From Bacillota bacterium (GTDB lineage: Bacteria > Bacillota_I > Bacilli_A > Acholeplasmatales > UBA5453), in NCBI GenBank assembly GCA_023436805.1, contig JAEZHT010000011.1, positions 1 to 11,039 of the forward strand: a stretch of 11,039 nucleotides of DNA. The letters run 5' to 3'. How positions within the stretch are numbered: position 1 is the first letter of the stretch; every line of letters begins with the position of its first letter. Below, piece by piece: positions 1 through 6,630 of this stretch. Made by a program: the position numbers and the translations under genes. The notes below the pieces were generated by a model, which was not told where the DNA came from, ran no database searches, and worked only from the letters and a program-made list of their open reading frames with translations.

Positions 1-1
1 C

Positions 2-1171
2 GCATCGTTTAAAAAAGGTGATATCGTTAAGGTCCATAAAGAACAAATCATTGGTACCAAAGAAGCCTTCCATATCGATTGTAGAGAATTATTTGATGAT
101 ATCAAAGTAGGCGATTTCTTACTCATCGACGATGGTAAGATGCGTTTAAACATCATCGAAGCTACCAATGACGTATTGACTTGTGAAATCTTTAACAATG
201 GTGTCATTAAAACCAAAAAAGGTGTAAACGTACCTAATGTTAAGTTGTCCATGCCATTCGTTTCTAAAAAAGATAAAGAAGACATGCAATTCTGCGCTGA
301 AATGGCTGTAGATATGATTGCTTTGTCATTTGTTAGACGTAAAGATGATGTATTAGAAATCAAAGAAATACTAAAAGAATTCAAAGCACCAAAAATTGAA
401 ATCATCGCTAAGATTGAGTCTCAAGAAGGTGTCGATGAACTTGAAAGTATCCTTGAAGTATGTGACGGTGTGATGGTTGCTAGAGGTGACTTAGGTGTTG
501 AAGTTTCAACTGCTCTAGTCCCACTTTATCAAAAGAAAATCATTTCTGTTGCCAATGCTAAAGGTAAACCTGTCATTACAGCTACCCATATGTTAGAATC
601 CATGATGAGTAACCCTCGTCCTACCCGTGCGGAAGCTTCTGACGTTGCGAATGCAATCTTGGACGGCTCTGATGCGATTATGTTATCGGGTGAATCTGCT
701 GCAGGTGAATATCCAGTTGAATCCGTATTGACCATGGATACGATTGCGAAAGCCATTGAAGACAACATTCCTTATTATGAAAAGCTTCAAAAAGCAATCC
801 AAACGTCTCAATCCACCGTGAATGATGCGATTGGGATTTCAGTCAGCTTAAGTGCGTTGACATTGCCTGAAGTCAAAGTCATCATCGCGTTTACAGAAAC
901 CGGTGGTACACCGAAACGTCTATGCAAATTTAGACCATCCGTACCTGTCATTGCCGTATCTAATAACCGCGCAACCTGCAATCAATTGACTTATTATTGG
1001 GGTGTATTCTCTGCTTACCGTAGAGACTTTACCGATATGGGTTCTTATGACCGTGTTGCGATTGATGTAGCTAAAGAATTTGGCTTCCAAAAAGGCGATA
1101 AGATCATCATCACTTCCGGTTGGGCTCAACAACACGGATCAACAAATACACTACGTATCATTGAAATCTAA
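2..1171 (+). CDS. pyk: Pyruvate kinase, 5'-truncated by the window edge
   Basis: Cytosolic glycolytic enzyme that transfers phosphate from phosphoenolpyruvate to ADP, giving pyruvate and ATP. The frame is open from base 2, so the ATG at 140 is internal. By comparison with the roughly 475-residue family, about 80 N-terminal residues lie outside the window. The visible part starts in the B (lid) domain (VGDFLLIDDG, KTKKGVNVP) and runs through the rest of the A barrel and the C domain. Seen motifs: the active-site signature IIAKIESQEG (catalytic Lys codon 410-412), VMVARGDLG (Mg/substrate site), ATHMLESM, and PTRAEASDVANAI. The ATxMLxSM position is commonly Q or K; here it is H. The protein ends at RIIEI, without the extra PEP-utilizer domain that some Bacillus-type enzymes carry at the C terminus. 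It is the only plus-strand gene, convergent with the gene at 1217-2062 and followed by a terminator. Confidence 0.97.
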   Translation, partial: ASFKKGDIVKVHKEQIIGTKEAFHIDCRELFDDIKVGDFLLIDDGKMRLNIIEATNDVLTCEIFNNGVIKTKKGVNVPNVKLSMPFVSKKDKEDMQFCAEMAVDMIALSFVRRKDDVLEIKEILKEFKAPKIEIIAKIESQEGVDELESILEVCDGVMVARGDLGVEVSTALVPLYQKKIISVANAKGKPVITATHMLESMMSNPRPTRAEASDVANAILDGSDAIMLSGESAAGEYPVESVLTMDTIAKAIEDNIPYYEKLQKAIQTSQSTVNDAIGISVSLSALTLPEVKVIIAFTETGGTPKRLCKFRPSVPVIAVSNNRATCNQLTYYWGVFSAYRRDFTDMGSYDRVAIDVAKEFGFQKGDKIIITSGWAQQHGSTNTLRIIEI

Positions 1172-1185
1172 TTGAAGACAAAATA

Positions 1186-1212
1186 AAAGAGTTCAGAAAT
1201 GAACTCTTTCTT
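1186..1212. terminator. Bidirectional intrinsic terminator between convergent genes
   Basis: A perfect 10-bp stem, AAAGAGTTCA (1186-1195) with TGAACTCTTT (1200-1209), closes a GAAA tetraloop, a stable GNRA type. On the plus strand it is followed by CTTCG, a weak U tract preceded by the stem's own TTT. On the minus strand it runs into TTTATTTT, a better tract. It lies 14 bases after the pyk stop and 7 bases after the stop of the convergent minus-strand gene, so it can serve both. Confidence 0.85.
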
Positions 1213-1216
1213 CGTA

Positions 1217-2062
1217 TTATATAGTGGTAATTAGGGCTTTCTTGATGCTGTTTTGAGTAATTTCCAATTCATCATCCGAATAAATGATGGGTTGCTTTTG
1301 AATATAGGCTATGAAATCTTGATACGAAAATATACGACCATTCATGGAAGTAAACGTATCATCAATCATGGTATCTTTAAAAATGGTTACGCCCTTAACA
1401 TCTATATTAGGTAAAATCTTTTTAATGTTTTGAACATATAAATCCGTTTGCATAATCGGATTTGACAGTATATTGACTTTTCTCCAAGTATCGTACAGTA
1501 CTTGGTCTACGCTCAGTTTTTTATTTAGACCCAAATAGAAATGGGGTTTCCAAATTCGCTCATTTAATTCACCTTTCAATGGACCATCGTAAGACAATAC
1601 TTGAATGGCGTAAATCCCGCGTTTATCAAACAACAATAAATCGATAGCAAGATCGCTCTTGTCAAAAACTTGGTCTTTCAACGTGACATCAAAGTATAAA
1701 GGCGCAGACAAATCACGATATAGTTGATCAAACATTTTGATTTGATATTGATAATCTGGTGCTTGATAGTCTAGAATATACGGTTTTTGAGTGACTTTAT
1801 AGCAAGTAGAATTCAAATATTGTCGTTTTAAATGCGCTTTTTTGATTGTTTTAATGATAATTGTTGGTACTAAAACTAGTGTCACAGCAGCCAACAATAC
1901 AATACCCAGTATCGCAAGCGGACCGCGGTTACCAACCACAAAACTATAAATGCCATACGCCAACATAATTAAGAATACTATACCAAAACCGGCAAGACGA
2001 ATGTAAAAATTGTATTCGAGTAGGTTCCTAAAATATTTTCTGCCTGAATCGGATTCGTTCAT
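1217..2062 (-). CDS. Membrane protein with degenerate NERD (nuclease-related) domain
   Basis: 281 residues from the chosen ATG. Two hydrophobic helices (about residues 22-44 and 49-70) with a short turn containing GNRGP anchor the protein. The remaining roughly 200 residues are probably cytoplasmic. The region around residues 110-230 has the layout of a NERD domain: a hydrophobic strand with Asp (D141, in AIDLLLF), then RGIYAIQVLSYDG, then a downstream W, NP..Q and VKGVTIFKD. NERD is a PD-(D/E)XK-like fold whose usual core is an E-V-K triad after the RGI/GVYVI strand. Here those positions are Q154 and L156, so nuclease activity is doubtful. The start is ATG at 2062, backed by GGGAGG seven bases upstream; an in-frame TTG at 2077 lies before that site and is unlikely. 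It appears to be transcribed alone. The biological role is unknown, and the NERD assignment is by eye. Confidence 0.72.
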   Translation of the reverse strand: MNESDSGRKYFRNLLEYNFYIRLAGFGIVFLIMLAYGIYSFVVGNRGPLAILGIVLLAAVTLVLVPTIIIKTIKKAHLKRQYLNSTCYKVTQKPYILDYQAPDYQYQIKMFDQLYRDLSAPLYFDVTLKDQVFDKSDLAIDLLLFDKRGIYAIQVLSYDGPLKGELNERIWKPHFYLGLNKKLSVDQVLYDTWRKVNILSNPIMQTDLYVQNIKKILPNIDVKGVTIFKDTMIDDTFTSMNGRIFSYQDFIAYIQKQPIIYSDDELEITQNSIKKALITTI

Positions 2063-2069
2063 GGTGCTG

Positions 2070-2075
2070 CCTCCC
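2070..2075 (-). promoter_or_regulatory. Ribosome binding site fixing the start at 2062
   Basis: GGGAGG on the minus strand, 7 bases before ATG 2062. The alternative in-frame TTG (2077-2075) overlaps the site itself and would have no binding site at proper distance, so the shorter reading is preferred. Confidence 0.75.
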
Positions 2076-2155
2076 AAGTATTTGTATCGTTTCTATACTT
2101 TATCTTAACATAAATCATGATTAAGTAAAATATAATATTTTTTAATTTAGAAGGA

Positions 2156-2184
2156 ATTATAAGAATAAGAAAAAACGCAGACAA
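2156..2184 (-). promoter_or_regulatory. Candidate sigma-70-type promoter for the NERD-like gene
   Basis: On the minus strand, a perfect -10 TATAAT (2161-2156) is preceded, after exactly 17 bases, by TTGTCT (2184-2179), which matches TTGACA at four of six positions. The -35 lies within the 3' arm of the terminator of the upstream unit. The predicted leader is about 90 bases of very AT-rich DNA (2063-2150) with no hairpin of note that I could see. Assigned by eye only. Confidence 0.4.
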
Positions 2185-2200
2185 TTGGATGTCTGCGTTT
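2167..2200 (-). terminator. Strong intrinsic terminator of the hemW-xerD-deoB unit
   Basis: A perfect 11-bp stem, AAACGCAGACA (2173-2183 on plus) with TGTCTGCGTTT (2190-2200), with a 6-base loop. Read on the minus strand it is followed by a T-rich tail (TTTTTTCTT, counting the last stem bases). It begins 10 bases after the stop of the 2210-3388 gene. Confidence 0.9.
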
Positions 2201-2209
2201 GTGAATGGA

Positions 2210-3388
2210 TTACTTATCTTCGTCTTGAAGCGGAATGGTTCCAAGTGGTTCTGTGGAGGCTTCTTTGGTTTCGATGCTGGATTCGGTTGTTTCAGCCTTA
2301 GCTTTGCGGGCTCTAGGTTTCTTGACTTTAGTTTCAACCACTTCAGCAGTGATTGGTTCAGTTATTTCAGAGCTTTCGATGACAGGTTCATATACAACGG
2401 ATTCAACCACTGGTGCTTCGGCTTCCAATTCAACTTTTTCTTCAACAGCTTTTGATTTACGAGGACGTTTCTTCTCGTCTACTTTTTGGTTTTTACGTTC
2501 CAATTCAAGTTCAACTTGCGCAACCTCTTCAGGTACGATGGCCTCAATCTTCGCTTTGTTTTCTTCGAATTCGCGTTTTAAAGTCGCTTCTTTGATGCGT
2601 TCGATTTCAAGTTCTTTTTCTTTCTTCAAACGTTCAAGTTCCAGTTCTCTGGTACGATTTTCTTTGATGGATTGTTCGCGAATTCTAATTTCATTGAGTT
2701 CGAATTCATCTTGATCAAGTTTGTACTTGATGGCGTCGTGTTCTTTCTTTTGTTGTCTACGAATTTCGGATTCTCTTAAGGTTTTATTGGTTGATAACAC
2801 CATATGACGACGTAATTTCACGAATGGTCTAAAAATCAAACCGACGATGAGACCCGTGCGTTCAAAGAAATTGTATTGTCCAGATTCGAAACGAACACGT
2901 TTGGCTTCTAATCGTTCTTGACGCTTCAATAGTAAGTATTGACGTTTCATGAAACGGTTATTGATTTTTGGTTTAATTGACTTTCTTAAGCCAATTTCAT
3001 TTTCAACATAAATTCTAAATTTGCGATACTTTTTACGTGTAGCAAATACAAATTTTTTGATTTCTGCAAGGTTAAAACGCACTTGGTATTTGCTTCTAGG
3101 GGCAATCATGACCAATTTTTCTTCGAGTGGGTGTGAAATATTTCGTAACTCTACCCCAACGACATTGATGTGATTGGTCGAAAATGCTTTGTTGATGATG
3201 GTCAAATTAATGTATTGTTCGCCATCAATTTCGAGTAAGGATTCTTGAATGTAAAACTCTTGTTCCCCAACACGGTTCGCGATTCTTGAAAGGCGGACCA
3301 ATGTAATGATTGAGGTAACGAATAAAAACAGTATCCCTGAAAAAACAATGATGTCTTCAGGGGTTAAGGCTTGCAACCAGTCTAACAT
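2210..3388 (-). CDS. Membrane-anchored coiled-coil protein of unknown function
   Basis: 392 residues that I do not recognise as any named family. Visible architecture: one N-terminal hydrophobic helix (about 13-32) followed by basic residues, suggesting a cytoplasmic C-terminal part; a strand-rich region (about 44-130); a strongly basic stretch (about 117-215) containing a short hydrophobic patch, TGLIVGLIF (178-186); and a highly charged helical region rich in E, K and R (about 205-300), likely a coiled coil. The last 90 residues are low-complexity and acidic, with two similar basic clusters, KKRPRKSKA (306-314) and KKPRARKAKA (356-365), between Glu/Val/Thr-rich spacers. ATG 3388 has AAGGAGGA (3400-3393) at ideal distance; that site overlaps the deoB stop codon, so the two are translationally close (10-base gap). 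It is the last gene of the unit. A scaffold, cell-shape or nucleoid-membrane role is conceivable but is guesswork. Confidence 0.8.
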   Translation of the reverse strand: MLDWLQALTPEDIIVFSGILFLFVTSIITLVRLSRIANRVGEQEFYIQESLLEIDGEQYINLTIINKAFSTNHINVVGVELRNISHPLEEKLVMIAPRSKYQVRFNLAEIKKFVFATRKKYRKFRIYVENEIGLRKSIKPKINNRFMKRQYLLLKRQERLEAKRVRFESGQYNFFERTGLIVGLIFRPFVKLRRHMVLSTNKTLRESEIRRQQKKEHDAIKYKLDQDEFELNEIRIREQSIKENRTRELELERLKKEKELEIERIKEATLKREFEENKAKIEAIVPEEVAQVELELERKNQKVDEKKRPRKSKAVEEKVELEAEAPVVESVVYEPVIESSEITEPITAEVVETKVKKPRARKAKAETTESSIETKEASTEPLGTIPLQDEDK

Positions 3389-3398
3389 AGTGTCCTCC

Positions 3399-4571
3399 TT
3401 ATATTAAATCCAAAAATGATTTGCCATTTTCGGTCTTTTCAACGTTGAAATTATCAGATATCGTCGCTGCGATGTCAGCGAAAGTCTTCATTACTGGCAA
3501 TGCTTTACCAGGTTTACCCTTGGCATAAACCAATAGTGGTACATATTCACGGGTGTGGTCAGTACCATAGTGCGTTGGGTCATTGCCATGGTCGGCTGTA
3601 ATCATCAATAAATCATCTTCATTCATGTATTCCAATAATTTTGGTAGGTCACGATCAAACGATTCAATCGCTTTACCATAACCAATCGGGTCACGACGGT
3701 GACCATATAAAGCATCAAAATCCACCAAATTTAAGAAACAAAGCCCCTTGAATGGGTGATTTTTCGCAATCTTAATGATTTTGTCCATCCCATCCTCATT
3801 GGATTGGGTACGTTCATAATGATTTATCCCTTCACCAACGAATATATCATTGATTTTACCCAATGCGATGACATCCAACCCTTTTTCATCCATAAAATTG
3901 AGGGTTGTTTTAGCGAATGGTTTGACAGCGTAGTCGTGACGGTTGGAGGTACGTTTAAAGTCGTTCTTGTTTGTACCCACAAACGGTCTAGCAATGACAC
4001 GTGCTACCTTCCATTCGTCTTTCATGGTGATTTCACGAGCAATTTCACAAATACGGTATTGTTCCTCAATCGGAATGATGCCTTCATGCATCGCGATTTG
4101 TAATACGGAGTCAGCAGAGGTATAAACAATTAAAGCACCACTACGCATGTGTTCTTCACCAAGTTCAGTGAGAATTTCAGTGCCTGAGGCTGCGACATTA
4201 CCAATGATGGCTCTGCCAGTTCGTTTCGACAATTCATCGAGTAAGGCCTTAGGAAAGCCAGTATCGGTAAATGTTTGGAAAGGTTCTGTGATGTATAACC
4301 CCATCATTTCCCAGTGTCCTGTCATCGTATCTTTACCCACGGAAGCCTCTTGAATTTTCGTAAAGCTTGCTAGAGGGTTAGCTACTGCAGGGACCCCTTT
4401 GATTGGAACGATGTTACCATAACCTAATTTTTGCATATTTGGGATGTGCAAATTCATTTTTTCTGCGATATGTCCGATGGTGTTCGAACCCACGTCATTG
4501 TAATCTTTTGCATCCGGTGCTTCACCGCACCCGAGACTGTCCATGACAATTAAAAATACGCGTTTATACAT
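3399..4571 (-). CDS. deoB: Phosphopentomutase
   Basis: Cytosolic enzyme that interconverts (deoxy)ribose-1-phosphate and (deoxy)ribose-5-phosphate, linking nucleoside breakdown to the pentose phosphate pathway and glycolysis. It belongs to the alkaline phosphatase superfamily and needs two Mn ions. 390 residues, the usual length for the bacterial enzyme. Seen: N-terminal VMDSLGCGE with metal-ligand D11; the catalytic threonine motif DTMTGHWE (around residues 81-88); and metal-binding D286 and H291 in VDFDALYGH, D327 and H328 in TADHGND, and H339 in TDHTREY. The start is ATG 4571 with AAAGGAG seven bases upstream. The frame is open to another possible start at 4613, but those 14 residues do not resemble the family's N terminus. 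It overlaps the 3' end of xerD by 8 bases, so expression is probably coupled. No deoxyribose-phosphate aldolase or nucleoside phosphorylase gene lies beside it in the window. Confidence 0.96.
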   Translation of the reverse strand: MYKRVFLIVMDSLGCGEAPDAKDYNDVGSNTIGHIAEKMNLHIPNMQKLGYGNIVPIKGVPAVANPLASFTKIQEASVGKDTMTGHWEMMGLYITEPFQTFTDTGFPKALLDELSKRTGRAIIGNVAASGTEILTELGEEHMRSGALIVYTSADSVLQIAMHEGIIPIEEQYRICEIAREITMKDEWKVARVIARPFVGTNKNDFKRTSNRHDYAVKPFAKTTLNFMDEKGLDVIALGKINDIFVGEGINHYERTQSNEDGMDKIIKIAKNHPFKGLCFLNLVDFDALYGHRRDPIGYGKAIESFDRDLPKLLEYMNEDDLLMITADHGNDPTHYGTDHTREYVPLLVYAKGKPGKALPVMKTFADIAATISDNFNVEKTENGKSFLDLI

Positions 4572-5469
4572 TGTTTTTCTCCTTTGCTCGTGGATGTGTA
4601 TTAAAATAGACATCTTTTAAATGTTTTTGACTGATGTGTGTGTATATTTGGGTCGTTTGGATATCTTCATGACCCAACAACTCCTGTAAAGTCCTCAAAT
4701 CAACACCGGCTTCCAATAAATGTGTAGCGAATGAATGACGTAAGGTATGTGGTGAAACATCACGGTCAATGCCTGCACTTTTAGCGATTTTCCTCAATAT
4801 TTTGAAGAAACCTTGGCGTGACAGCCGTTGTCCGTCTTGATTTAAAAATAAATAATCTATGCTACTTATTGTAAGTTGATTTCGTGATTTTGTCAAATAA
4901 AGTCGAAGGGCTTGAATGGATAATTCACCGAGTGGAACTTCACGTTCTTTGTTACCTTTACCCAAAACACGTACATACCCTTCTAAGAGATGAATATCGG
5001 CGGTTTTTAAATCAAGTAGCTCAGAAACCCGTAAACCTGAACCATAAATGAGTTCTAACAAGGCTTGATTTCGTATCGATAATGGATCGGTCCCTTTGAC
5101 GGCTTCGATGATTTTAACCACCTCTGATACAGAGAGTACTTGAGGGAGTGTTTTTTCTACCTTAGGTGATTCGATGTCATAAGCGATGTTGTTGTCGATT
5201 TCATTTTCAATCAATAAAAATTGGTGAAAACCTTTGATGGCCGTGAGTTTTCTAGATAAAGATTTCGTTGATAGGTCTTTTTTATTCAAACTCTTTAAAA
5301 AACCTTCAATATGTTTTCGTTCGATTTTTTGAATCTTGGTGATCTCATAATTTTTTTCTAAGTATAGACGATATTGTTCTAAATCTCTTAGGTAAGCCGT
5401 TATGGTGTTTTGACTCAACCCTTTTTCACGTTTAAGATAATATTGGTATTCATTGATCAAATATTTCAT
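4564..5469 (-). CDS. xerD: Tyrosine site-specific recombinase, XerD/XerC type
   Basis: 301 residues, the normal length for Xer recombinases, which resolve chromosome dimers at dif sites near the replication terminus. The N-terminal SAM-like core-binding domain (about 1-90, with KGLSQNTITAYLRDL) is followed by the catalytic domain, with the complete active set: R147 (GSGLRVSELL), K171 (GKGNKERE), H241 and R244 (HTLRHSFATHLL), H267 (LLGHEDIQTT) and nucleophile Y276 (IYTHIS). All catalytic residues are present, so it should be active. It starts at ATG 5469, with GAGGTG 5 bases upstream, in an ATGA overlap with the hemW stop. It overlaps deoB by 8 bases. XerD is favoured over XerC or a phage integrase by length, motif spacing and housekeeping neighbours, but C versus D cannot be decided by eye. 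No dif-like site was recognised nearby. Confidence 0.9.
   Translation of the reverse strand: MKYLINEYQYYLKREKGLSQNTITAYLRDLEQYRLYLEKNYEITKIQKIERKHIEGFLKSLNKKDLSTKSLSRKLTAIKGFHQFLLIENEIDNNIAYDIESPKVEKTLPQVLSVSEVVKIIEAVKGTDPLSIRNQALLELIYGSGLRVSELLDLKTADIHLLEGYVRVLGKGNKEREVPLGELSIQALRLYLTKSRNQLTISSIDYLFLNQDGQRLSRQGFFKILRKIAKSAGIDRDVSPHTLRHSFATHLLEAGVDLRTLQELLGHEDIQTTQIYTHISQKHLKDVYFNTHPRAKEKNNV
4579..4585 (-). promoter_or_regulatory. deoB ribosome binding site inside xerD
   Basis: AAAGGAG on the minus strand lies 7 bases before ATG 4571, within the last codons of xerD. It decides the deoB start in favour of MYKRVF rather than the upstream in-frame start at 4613. Confidence 0.85.
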
Positions 5470-6557
5470 AAGAACACCTCAAATACTTGGTTGCCAAGGA
5501 GTAAGCCTTTTTTGGTTAAGCGTAGGTAATCAGTCACTATTTCAATCAATCCAAGCGATTGTAAGTGGTGTAGCTTCGGATATTTTTCAAACAAATCTAT
5601 GTTGAATTGTTGTTCGATGGTTGGTAAGTGTAAACCCACCAAGCGACGTAATCCAAATATAAGTGTATCTGATAAAAATTGAGAAGGACTTTCAACAAAT
5701 GAGGATTGTCTGAAGGATTCATAATAATTGGATAACAAACGGTGATTTTGATAACGGGTATGTCCATCAAAGCCATGCGCACCTGCACCAATACCAATAT
5801 AAGGGTCCATGGACCAATACAATTGATTGTGTTTAGAGGCGTGGTCACCCTTGGTAAAATTCGATATTTCGTATTGTGTAAAGCCCAATCGATTTAAACG
5901 TTCGAGAATGTATTCGTACATATCTGCTTCTAGATCGATGTCGGTCTTTCTAAATTGCTTCTTCAAGTATTGATGATAGAATACGGTTTTTTCTTCCAAT
6001 ATCAATGAGTAGTAACTGATATGTTTAATCGGTAGCGTGGATACCATATCTAAATCGTGTTCAATCGATGCCATGGTTTGACCTGGAATTGCGAAAATCA
6101 AATCAATGCTGATATTGTCTATGCCCAAAGCATTCAAATCATGAATGGTATCGATGACTTGATGGTTGGTATGCTTGCGTCCGATGTATTCCAAAATGGC
6201 CGGTTCAAAGGATTGAACCCCTAAACTCACACGATTGATGCCATATTGTTTGAATAATAAGCCTTTCTCATGTGAATAAGATTCTGGATTGACTTCAATG
6301 GTATATTCAATCGGGTTTAGCCCTTTCAACATCTCAAATAGTGTGGAGAGTTGCTTTACATCCAACATCGATGGTGTCCCACCACCGATATAAATCGTAT
6401 CGAATGATTTGTCAAGATCTGTCAATTGATCGAATTCCTGTTTAAGATAGGTTAAGTATTCATCGATCATTTCTCTGTTTTTTGCAACCCTTTTTGCGAA
6501 ATCACAATAGAAACAAATGTGTTCACAAAATGGGATGTGTACGTAAAGACCTTTCAT
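5466..6557 (-). CDS. hemW: HemW-like radical SAM protein (HemN-related)
   Basis: 363 residues. Radical S-adenosylmethionine protein of the HemN/HemW group. The iron-sulfur motif is C11-x3-C15-x2-C18 followed by DF. There is no further Cys two residues on, where true oxygen-independent coproporphyrinogen oxidases (HemN) have one, and the N-terminal region is short, so HemW (heme-chaperone type) is favoured. Other motifs seen: GGGTPSML (58-65), the VNPES strand, GVQSF, SIDLIFAIPGQT, and the HemN C-terminal domain with QYEISNF and NQLYW. Many genomes annotate this family as coproporphyrinogen oxidase; that would be a misleading name here, as no other heme gene is in view. It is the first gene of the unit, with its own extended -10 promoter and GGTGAT ahead of ATG 6557. 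It ends in TGA in an ATGA overlap with xerD. The natural substrate or client is unknown. Confidence 0.88.
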   Translation of the reverse strand: MKGLYVHIPFCEHICFYCDFAKRVAKNREMIDEYLTYLKQEFDQLTDLDKSFDTIYIGGGTPSMLDVKQLSTLFEMLKGLNPIEYTIEVNPESYSHEKGLLFKQYGINRVSLGVQSFEPAILEYIGRKHTNHQVIDTIHDLNALGIDNISIDLIFAIPGQTMASIEHDLDMVSTLPIKHISYYSLILEEKTVFYHQYLKKQFRKTDIDLEADMYEYILERLNRLGFTQYEISNFTKGDHASKHNQLYWSMDPYIGIGAGAHGFDGHTRYQNHRLLSNYYESFRQSSFVESPSQFLSDTLIFGLRRLVGLHLPTIEQQFNIDLFEKYPKLHHLQSLGLIEIVTDYLRLTKKGLLLGNQVFEVFL

Positions 6558-6573
6558 ATCATCACCCAGTACA

Positions 6574-6582
6574 ATTATAACA
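6574..6582 (-). promoter_or_regulatory. Extended -10 promoter of the hemW operon
   Basis: On the minus strand the sequence TGTTATAAT combines a perfect -10 hexamer with an upstream TGn, the extended -10 form that can work with a poor -35. The best -35 candidate is TTTCCA (6603-6598) at an 18-base spacing, a 4/6 match. The expected transcription start is near 6567, giving a leader of only about 10 bases before ATG 6557 that includes the GGTGAT binding site. Confidence 0.6.
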
Positions 6583-6600
6583 TAGGTTTACATAATATGG

Positions 6601-6630
6601 AAAAAAATAACCAACAGGATTGGTTATTTT
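6601..6630 (-). terminator. Strong intrinsic terminator of the gal operon
   Basis: A perfect 11-bp stem, AAAATAACCAA (6604-6614) with TTGGTTATTTT (6620-6630), around a 5-base loop. Read on the minus strand it is followed directly by more T (seven T in all, at 6607-6601). The upstream arm contains the galT stop codon (6626-6624), so the signal is embedded in the gene end. Confidence 0.9.

Noticed and set aside
140..142. ATG at 140 as the pyk start
   Set aside because: The frame is open and family-like from base 2 (B domain), so this Met is internal.
2059..2337. A 92-codon minus-strand frame spanning the gap between the NERD-like gene and the coiled-coil gene
   Set aside because: It crosses the strong terminator and the end of a real gene in another frame, and its sequence looks random (Lys/Pro/Ile runs).
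2235..2714. A 159-codon plus-strand open frame rich in Ser/Thr
   Set aside because: It lies antisense to the Glu/Lys-rich coiled-coil part of the 2210-3388 gene; the serine richness is the complement of GAA/GAG-type codons. It has no binding site and no family resemblance.
3756..4103. A 115-codon plus-strand open frame inside deoB
   Set aside because: It is a shadow of the conserved phosphopentomutase gene, with no initiation signals.
4572..4613. A longer deoB start at 4613
   Set aside because: The 14 extra residues do not resemble the family N terminus, and a good AAAGGAG site sits right before ATG 4571.
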